From NCBI RefSeq assembly GCF_000719955.1, contig NZ_JOII01000027.1, positions 96,498 to 160,497 on the forward strand: DNA of 64,000 nucleotides, in the 5' to 3' direction. Under the pieces are notes generated by a model. That model worked only from the letters and a program-made list of their open reading frames with translations. It searched no databases and was not told where the DNA came from. The DNA comes from Streptomyces albidoflavus. Lineage in GTDB: Bacteria; Actinomycetota; Actinomycetes; Streptomycetales; Streptomycetaceae. This document shows, one piece after another, positions 59,570-64,000 of this stretch. The translations under genes and the position numbers were made by a program. The number at the start of each line of letters is the position of its first letter. Position 1 is the stretch's first letter.

Positions 59570-60733
59570 GTGACCGCTTCTGATCAAATCCGCCCGCTCT
59601 CCGCACCTCGGGCACCCGACCCGGGCCCGCCGGGGCCGCGCCGCGCCGGGCTCGCCCTCGCGGTGTACGCGGCGGTGCGGCTGACCGGGCTCGCCGTCCT
59701 CACGGCCTGGAGCACCCTCGCCGGCAACGACGCCCACCGGCTGCTCTCCCGCCGCTGGGACTCGCTCTGGTACGCGCGGGTCGCCGAGCAGGGGTACGGC
59801 TGGGAGGTGGTGCTGCCCGACGGCGCCGTCCACTCGAACCTGGCCTTCTTCCCGCTGCTGCCGTGGCTGGAGCGGCTGGGCTCCTGGCTGACGCCGCTGG
59901 CGGCGCCGGACGTGGGGCTGGTGGTGAGCGCCCTCGCCTCGCTCGCGGCGGCCTGGGGGATCTACGCCGTCGCCGAGCGGCTGTACGGGGCCGTGGCCGG
60001 GGTGACGGCGGTGGCGCTCTGGGCGGTGCTGCCGGTCGGCATCGTGCAGTCGATGGCGTACAGCGAGTCGCTCTTCACCGCGCTGGCGGCGTGGGCGCTG
60101 TACGCGCTGCTGCGGGAGCGGTGGGTCGTGGCGGGGCTGCTCGCCTCGCTGGCGGGGCTGACCCGGCCGGTGGGGATGGCGGTGACGGCGGCGGTCCTGG
60201 TGGGCGTGGCGCTCGCGGCACGCCGGGAACGGCGGCTCACGCCGGCGATGGCGGCGGGCGCCCTGCTCTCACCGCTCGGCGCCGGCGCGTACGTGGTCTG
60301 GGTGGGGGCACGCACCGGCGACCCGCTCTTCGGCTACCTCTCCGTGCAGGAGGGATGGGGCAACGGCTTCGACGGCGGGCTGGCCTTCGCCCGCTTCATC
60401 GGCTCCCTGCTGGCCGGGCCCGGCTTCTGGGGCGGCCTGGGGCTGGTGGCGGGGCTGGCACTGCTGGCCTGGCTCTGCGCGCGGTGCGTACGGCAGGGGC
60501 AGCCGGCGGTGCTGCTGGTCTACGCGGGGATCGTGGTGGTGCTGGCGGTCTGCGCCTCCGGCTACTTCGGCTCGAAGCCGCGACTGCTGCTCCCCGCCTT
60601 CCCGCTGCTGCTGCCGCTCGCGGTGGGACTGGCCCGCTGGGGCGCCGCCCGCCGGGGGCTGCTGCTGGCGGGTGTCGGTCTGCTGTCGGCCGGGTACGCG
60701 GGCTTCTGGCTGAACGGTTCAGGGCCGCCCTGA
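59570..60733 (+). CDS. GT-C/PIG-V-like integral membrane mannosyltransferase
   Basis: 387 residues from GTG 59570. About ten helices; the first loop contains RRWDSLWYARVAEQGYGWEVV and HSNLAFFPLLPWLERLG, the acidic WD motif and FFPL stretch of polyprenyl-phosphate-mannose-dependent GT-C transferases related to PIG-V. A late loop has SKPRLLLPAFPLLLPLA. It should add mannose to lipids or proteins outside the membrane; Streptomyces proteins of this type act in O-mannosylation or phosphatidylinositol mannoside pathways. No Shine-Dalgarno is seen and a -10 lies just upstream, suggesting leaderless expression. Confidence 0.82.
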   Translation: MTASDQIRPLSAPRAPDPGPPGPRRAGLALAVYAAVRLTGLAVLTAWSTLAGNDAHRLLSRRWDSLWYARVAEQGYGWEVVLPDGAVHSNLAFFPLLPWLERLGSWLTPLAAPDVGLVVSALASLAAAWGIYAVAERLYGAVAGVTAVALWAVLPVGIVQSMAYSESLFTALAAWALYALLRERWVVAGLLASLAGLTRPVGMAVTAAVLVGVALAARRERRLTPAMAAGALLSPLGAGAYVVWVGARTGDPLFGYLSVQEGWGNGFDGGLAFARFIGSLLAGPGFWGGLGLVAGLALLAWLCARCVRQGQPAVLLVYAGIVVVLAVCASGYFGSKPRLLLPAFPLLLPLAVGLARWGAARRGLLLAGVGLLSAGYAGFWLNGSGPP

Positions 60734-60911
60734 CCTGCGACGCCGCTCCCCCGGCCGCAGGCCGCGCGGGGTCCGGGAAGGTATCCGGATTCCCTTCGGC
60801 GAAAGAATGGAAAAGTGGAAGAATTACCGGTCGGATCATTACCACCGAGCCGTCCGTAATACTTTCCGCCGCCACCTGTGTAATGCCGGGATAAAGGAGG
60901 CGCTGAGAGCT

Positions 60912-60986
60912 ATGCCACATCACATGGTCATCACAAAGCCGAAGATTCGAGCGAGTCGACCACTCACTCCCTGTAACGTCGATTGA
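60912..60986 (+). CDS. 24-codon upstream ORF abutting the PAP2 gene
   Basis: The ORF starts ATG 60912 (MPHHMVITKPKIRAS) and its TGA (60984-60986) is directly followed by the PAP2 GTG at 60987. A textbook AAAGGAGG lies at 60893-60900, 11 bases before the ATG. The AT-rich composition is unlike neighbours. It may be a leader peptide coupling translation of PAP2, or the ribosome site may be for a longer leader function. No homologue is known to me. Confidence 0.45.
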   Translation: MPHHMVITKPKIRASRPLTPCNVD

Positions 60987-62042
60987 GTGGGTACCGAACC
61001 GAACCTCACCCGTCTGGACCGGCTGTTCGCCCGGCTGGACCGTGAGCAGCAGCGGCCGGAGCAGCTCCATGTGCCGCGCATGAGCCGGCACAGGATCGCG
61101 CTGTTCGGCGCGACGCTGGCGTTCTACGCCACCATCGTCGTGGCCGTGATCACCACGAGCTGGCTGGTCCGGCTGGACTGGCAGCTCATGTTCTTCCGCC
61201 CCTACCAGCAGTGGCCCGAGATCCACCCGTACCTCGACTACTACGTGGTCCTCGGACAGCGCGGCCCGACGGCGGTGATGGTCGCGGCCTGGCTGGGCTG
61301 GCGCTCCTGGCGGCAGCACACGCTGCGGCCGCTGCTGGCGCTCGGCGCCTCGCTGCTGCTGCTGAACGTCACGGTGGGCGCCGCCAAGATCGGCATGGGC
61401 CGCCTCGGCCCGCACTACGCCACCGAGATCGGGGCCAACGAGATGTGGCAGGGCGGCGATATATTTCCGTCCGGCCACACCGCCAACGCCGTCGTGACCT
61501 GGGGCATCCTCGCCTACCTGGCCGCCACGCCACGCGCCCGCCGCCACCTGTCGACCCTGTCGGCGGTGGTCTCCCTCGGGGTCGGCCTGACCACGGTCTA
61601 CCTCGGTACGCACTGGCTGAGCGACGTGCTGCTGGGCTGGGCGGCCGGCGTGCTGATCCTGCTGGCCCTGCCCTGGTTCGAGCCGATGATCAACTGGGCG
61701 GAGGCCCGCATCCTGGCCACCCGCGACCTGCTCTGGGCCCGCTGGGGCGACCGGCTGCCGATGCCCCGCCCCGGCGCGGCCACACCGGCGGGGAGCGCCT
61801 CCGCGCAGGCGGCACCGCCCGCCCCGCCGTCCACGTCGTCCGCCCCCGCCGAACGGCTGGTGGTGGAGCCGTCGGCACAGCAGCTACGACCGGGGGGCAA
61901 CCGCCCGCACCTGGCGCAGCGCCCGCACGCGGGCCGGGCCGAACGGCCGTCGCAGCCCCCTTCGGCCACGCGCAGGCCGCCGCACTCCGGCGACCGCGGC
62001 CAGCGGGGCGGGCCTTCGCCCCGGCCGGTCGCCGGCGGCTGA
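60987..62042 (+). CDS. PAP2-family membrane phosphatase
   Basis: 351 residues from GTG 60987. Six helices with the three PAP2 motifs: KIGMGRLGP (motif 1 region), DIFPSGHTANAVV (PSGH, motif 2) and VYLGTHWLSDVLLGWAAG (motif 3, catalytic His). A disordered Pro/Arg-rich cytoplasmic tail of about 95 residues (RPGAATPAGSASAQAAPPAPP and on) is longer than in most family members. It should remove phosphate from lipid phosphates such as undecaprenyl diphosphate or phosphatidic acid. The start lies directly after a 24-codon ORF. Confidence 0.9.
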   Translation: MGTEPNLTRLDRLFARLDREQQRPEQLHVPRMSRHRIALFGATLAFYATIVVAVITTSWLVRLDWQLMFFRPYQQWPEIHPYLDYYVVLGQRGPTAVMVAAWLGWRSWRQHTLRPLLALGASLLLLNVTVGAAKIGMGRLGPHYATEIGANEMWQGGDIFPSGHTANAVVTWGILAYLAATPRARRHLSTLSAVVSLGVGLTTVYLGTHWLSDVLLGWAAGVLILLALPWFEPMINWAEARILATRDLLWARWGDRLPMPRPGAATPAGSASAQAAPPAPPSTSSAPAERLVVEPSAQQLRPGGNRPHLAQRPHAGRAERPSQPPSATRRPPHSGDRGQRGGPSPRPVAGG

Positions 62043-62072
62043 GCAGGCGCCGCGGAGACCACGGAGACACCG

Positions 62073-62113
62073 ACGGGCCCGGCCCCCGCACCGCGTGCGG
62101 GGGCCGGGCCCGT
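62073..62113. terminator. 19-bp perfect bidirectional hairpin
   Basis: Bases 62073-62091 (ACGGGCCCGGCCCCCGCAC) pair fully with 62095-62113 around CGC, between the convergent PAP2 and I78 genes. This is the strongest hairpin in the window. Confidence 0.9.
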
Positions 62114-62136
62114 TCTCGTACCGGTCGCGGCGGGCG

Positions 62137-62352
62137 TCAGCCCTTCCAGCCGCGGGTGACGCGGCCGTCGGTGACCTCGAAGTTGATCCGGCCGACGAGG
62201 AACTCCATGGTGATCATGGCGCCGGGCTGCAGGGTACGGACGGTGGTCCAGCCGCGTTCCCCTGCCTGCCGTTCGGCCTCCTCGGCGGTCAGACCGACGT
62301 AGGCGGCGGGGTCGTCCTGCGGGTCGGGGGGCGGAGTCGGGAGAGAAGCCAT
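62137..62352 (-). CDS. Peptidase inhibitor I78-family protein
   Basis: 71 residues from ATG 62352. The I78 core reads DDPAAYVGLTAEEAERQAGERGWTTVRTLQPGAMITMEFLVGRINFEVTDGRVTRGWKG, like the small inhibitors related to potato inhibitor I. There is no signal peptide, so it would act inside the cell. Secreted serine proteases are encoded elsewhere in the window but no direct link is shown. Convergent with PAP2. Confidence 0.85.
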   Translation of the reverse strand: MASLPTPPPDPQDDPAAYVGLTAEEAERQAGERGWTTVRTLQPGAMITMEFLVGRINFEVTDGRVTRGWKG

Positions 62353-62608
62353 GGCGCCACCGTAGCCCCTCGGATTCCCCACGGGTCACGCTTCTGTCAC
62401 AGGACCGCGACACCCGTGTGCCGGGAACCCGTTCACACGTACGGGCGTTCCCCGCCCAACTTTTTTCTTCCGCCGGTTTACGGAGGGTTATTCGCCCGCC
62501 ACTTGGAATTCGCCATTCCGCTGCCGCGGGCTCGCCCCGCATTCCCCCCGGCCCGGCCCGTCCGCCGCGCGGCCGCGCCGCAACGCGGGAGAGGAATTCA
62601 CGGGCCCG

Positions 62609-63619
62609 CTATTCCGATTCCGGGAAAGCGCCGTCGTCCCGCTCCCCCTTCCGCCCACCACGCTCCAGCGCCCGCCCGAGCAGACCGTGGGCGGCCCGCA
62701 GCCCCTCCTGCACGCCGTCCCCCTCGACCACCTCGAACTCCAGGCCCAGCAGCAGAACGTGGATCACCAGGACGTCGAGGCTGGTGGCCCCCGCCGTCAG
62801 CAGGCAGCTGTCGGCGCTCTCGGCCGCCAGGGTGCCGTCCGACGGGGAGATCCGCCCGGCCGCCTCCGCCAGCGGCACCAGCAGCCGCAGCACCACCCGG
62901 TCCGGGTAGACCCGGGTGGACAGCCCCTCGGAGACGTAGGCCGCGAGATCCCCGGCCGGCCCCTCGCGCGGGGTGAAGCGCGGCCCGTGCGGCGGCCTGG
63001 GGGTGATCCGGTCGGCCCGGAAGGTCCGCCAGTCGGCCCGGTCCACATCCCAGGCGACCAGGTACCAGCGGCGCTCGGTGCAGACCAGGCGGTGCGGCTC
63101 GACCGTGCGCCGGGACTCGTTCCCCGCATGGTCCCGGTAGGCGAACCGCAGCCGCTCGGCGTCCCGGCAGACCGCCGCCAGCTCCGTCAGCACCCCCGGC
63201 TCGACCCCCGGCCCGCCGGGATCCCGCAGCAGCGGCACGGTGTACGCGTGCAGAGCCCCGACCCGGCGCCGCAGCCGGCTCGGCAGAACCTGCTCCAGCT
63301 TGGCCAGAGCACGCACCGAGGACTCCCCCACCCCCTCGACACCCCCGCCCGCGGCGGTCCGCAGCCCGACCGCGACGGCGACCGCCTCGTCGTCGTCGAG
63401 CAGCAGCGGAGGGAGTTCGGCACCGGCGCCGAGCTGGTAACCGCCGGTGGTGCCGGGGGCGGCGTTGACCGGGTACCCCAGCTCCCGCAGGCGCTCCACG
63501 TCCCGCCGGACGGTGCGCGCGGTGACCCCCAGACGATCGGCCAGCTGGGGCCCGGTCCAGGAGCGGTGCGCCTGGAGCAGCGAAAGAAGGCGAAGGAGAC
63601 GCGCGGAGGTGTCCAGCAT
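62609..63619 (-). CDS. HTH-WYL (YafY/PafC-like) transcriptional regulator
   Basis: 336 residues from ATG 63619. An N-terminal DeoR-type helix-turn-helix (LDTSARLLRLLSLLQAHRSWTGPQLADRLGVTARTVRRDVERLRELGYPV) is followed by a WYL domain (AYRDHAGNESRRTVEPHRLVCTERRWYLVAWDVDRADWRTFRADRI; WYL is present as WYLVAW). A C-terminal WCX domain follows. WYL domains sense nucleic-acid or small ligands; targets are unknown. It is isolated, with 256 bases before it and about 275 after. Confidence 0.88.
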   Translation of the reverse strand: MLDTSARLLRLLSLLQAHRSWTGPQLADRLGVTARTVRRDVERLRELGYPVNAAPGTTGGYQLGAGAELPPLLLDDDEAVAVAVGLRTAAGGGVEGVGESSVRALAKLEQVLPSRLRRRVGALHAYTVPLLRDPGGPGVEPGVLTELAAVCRDAERLRFAYRDHAGNESRRTVEPHRLVCTERRWYLVAWDVDRADWRTFRADRITPRPPHGPRFTPREGPAGDLAAYVSEGLSTRVYPDRVVLRLLVPLAEAAGRISPSDGTLAAESADSCLLTAGATSLDVLVIHVLLLGLEFEVVEGDGVQEGLRAAHGLLGRALERGGRKGERDDGAFPESE

Positions 63620-63726
63620 GGGGGGAGTCTGGCAGGGGTTGCGGACAGGAGGTGTCCGCGATTTCCCGGGGCGGGCTTGTCGGCCGGGCCGACGGGTGGG
63701 GACGGGGCCGCCTGTCCCGGGCGTCG

Positions 63727-63884
63727 GTCACCGATGGCCTCAAACGCCGGCCGGGCTGAGGGTGGTTGCTCGCCGCTGGGGCAAGGACCAAGCCCGGCCG
63801 GCGCTTGAGGCCATCGGTGACGCGAAGGCGGGCGGCAAGCTCAGCCCCCACCCTTCACAGCCCGGCCGGCGCTTGAGGCCACCG
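63727..63884. repeat. Three copies of a Streptomyces-type intergenic inverted repeat
   Basis: Copy 1 (63727-63757, plus) is the reverse complement of copy 2 (63791-63821) with one mismatch in 31, giving a long hairpin with a 33-base loop. Copy 3 (63859-63884) repeats the AGCCCGGCCGGCGCTTGAGG core in the orientation of copy 2. Such CAGCCCGGCCGGCGTTTGAGG-type palindromes are scattered between Streptomyces genes. Confidence 0.85.
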
Positions 63885-63895
63885 TCACCCCGCGC

Positions 63896-63965
63896 TCACC
63901 CCCGCCGAGGAGGCGGCAGTGCCGGGCTCAGGCGGAGGGTGAGGTCGTGGCCCGGGGTGTAGAGG
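63896..63965 (-). CDS. 3' end of an unidentified minus-strand gene (cut at contig edge)
   Basis: A frame open to the junction with the adapter at 63965 reads LYTPGHDLTLRLSPALPPPRRG-stop, 22 residues, with the stop at 63898-63896. It looks like a genuine C-terminus with high-GC3 codons, but it is too short to assign. The remainder lies beyond the assembly edge. Confidence 0.4.
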
Positions 63966-63999
63966 CTGTCTCTTATACACATCTCCGAGCCCACGAGAC
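63966..63999. other. Illumina Nextera (Tn5) adapter contamination
   Basis: The 19-base Tn5 mosaic end CTGTCTCTTATACACATCT at 63966-63984 is directly followed by CCGAGCCCACGAGAC, the Nextera read-2 adapter, then one more base. This is library sequence left untrimmed at a contig end and not part of the organism. Confidence 0.98.
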
Positions 64000-64000
64000 C

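Noticed and set aside
1..64000. tRNA, rRNA, tmRNA or riboswitch genes
   Set aside because: Read through on both strands; no cloverleaf, 16S/23S signature or known aptamer core was recognised, though small RNAs cannot be excluded by eye.

Overview
The window is high-GC actinobacterial chromosome, almost certainly Streptomyces. The signs are strong GC3 bias, frequent GTG starts, GTGA/ATGA start-stop overlaps, actinobacterial signals (an SOS box of the TCGAAC-N4-GTACGA type, a rifamycin-associated element, an LAETG sorting signal) and typical Streptomyces families (streptogrisin proteases, a SepF-like protein, secreted SGNH and alpha/beta lipases). From memory, the order soxR / hmgA / GDSL lipase / LPMO / lipase / imuB-dnaE2 / sepF-like / PAP2 resembles the S. 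coelicolor SCO1697-SCO1755 arm region, with strain-specific insertions. I see no rRNA, tRNA or CRISPR array. The last 34 informative bases are an Illumina Nextera transposase adapter, so the right edge is an assembly edge and not genomic DNA.

Layout. 1-7.1 kb: a 5'-truncated zinc-ribbon protein, a hypothetical gene, a decayed MFS transporter, soxR, a maoC-type hydratase and a TetR gene that share a 16-bp operator, a zinc alcohol dehydrogenase, a second TetR gene and a polytopic membrane protein. 7.3-9.8 kb: an IS200/IS605 element (tnpA, tnpB and a right-end hairpin) that truncates a secreted beta-helix gene. 9.9-16.1 kb: hmgA with a HutC-type regulator, then helR behind a rifamycin-associated element, a solitary type ISP specificity-like protein and a small conserved gene. 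16.4-18.4 kb: a membrane-anchored Ser/Thr kinase facing a secreted SGNH lipase. 18.7-27.0 kb: a cell-surface polysaccharide operon (membrane protein, CelD-like acyltransferase, two GT2 enzymes, polysaccharide deacetylase, flippase, large membrane glycosyltransferase), mostly with translationally coupled joints. 27.0-35.2 kb: cytidine deaminase, a hypothetical gene, a GH39-like lipoprotein, an AAA ATPase, a short GntR, GNAT and DUF402 proteins, a wall-anchored AA10 LPMO and a secreted lipase.

35.4-45.0 kb: an SOS-regulated imuB-dnaE2 mutasome pair, a DUF3533-like membrane protein, and two streptogrisin-family proteases flanking a slipin. 45.2-55.7 kb is the most distinctive block. Eight minus-strand genes encode two polar-amino-acid-type permeases, one ATPase, one lipoprotein receptor, an FAD/NAD(P)-binding protein, two flavin monooxygenases (YtmO/LLM-like and NtaA/YtnJ-like) and a DUF1684 protein. 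A divergent second receptor gene lies behind a short leader peptide ending in Ser-Ser-Ser-Cys-stop. This parallels the parts list of the B. subtilis ytmI-ytnM S-substituted-cysteine operon and suggests cysteine-responsive uptake and oxidative desulfurisation of an organosulfur compound.

55.7-64.0 kb: a DUF5685 protein with a 20-cysteine tail, a SepF-like division protein (SflA by synteny), a DHA2 efflux pump, a GT-C/PIG-V-like mannosyltransferase, a PAP2 phosphatase preceded by an abutting 24-codon ORF, an I78 inhibitor, a WYL regulator, intergenic inverted repeats and the adapter. Most convergent gene pairs are separated by strong GC-rich hairpins, listed as terminators.
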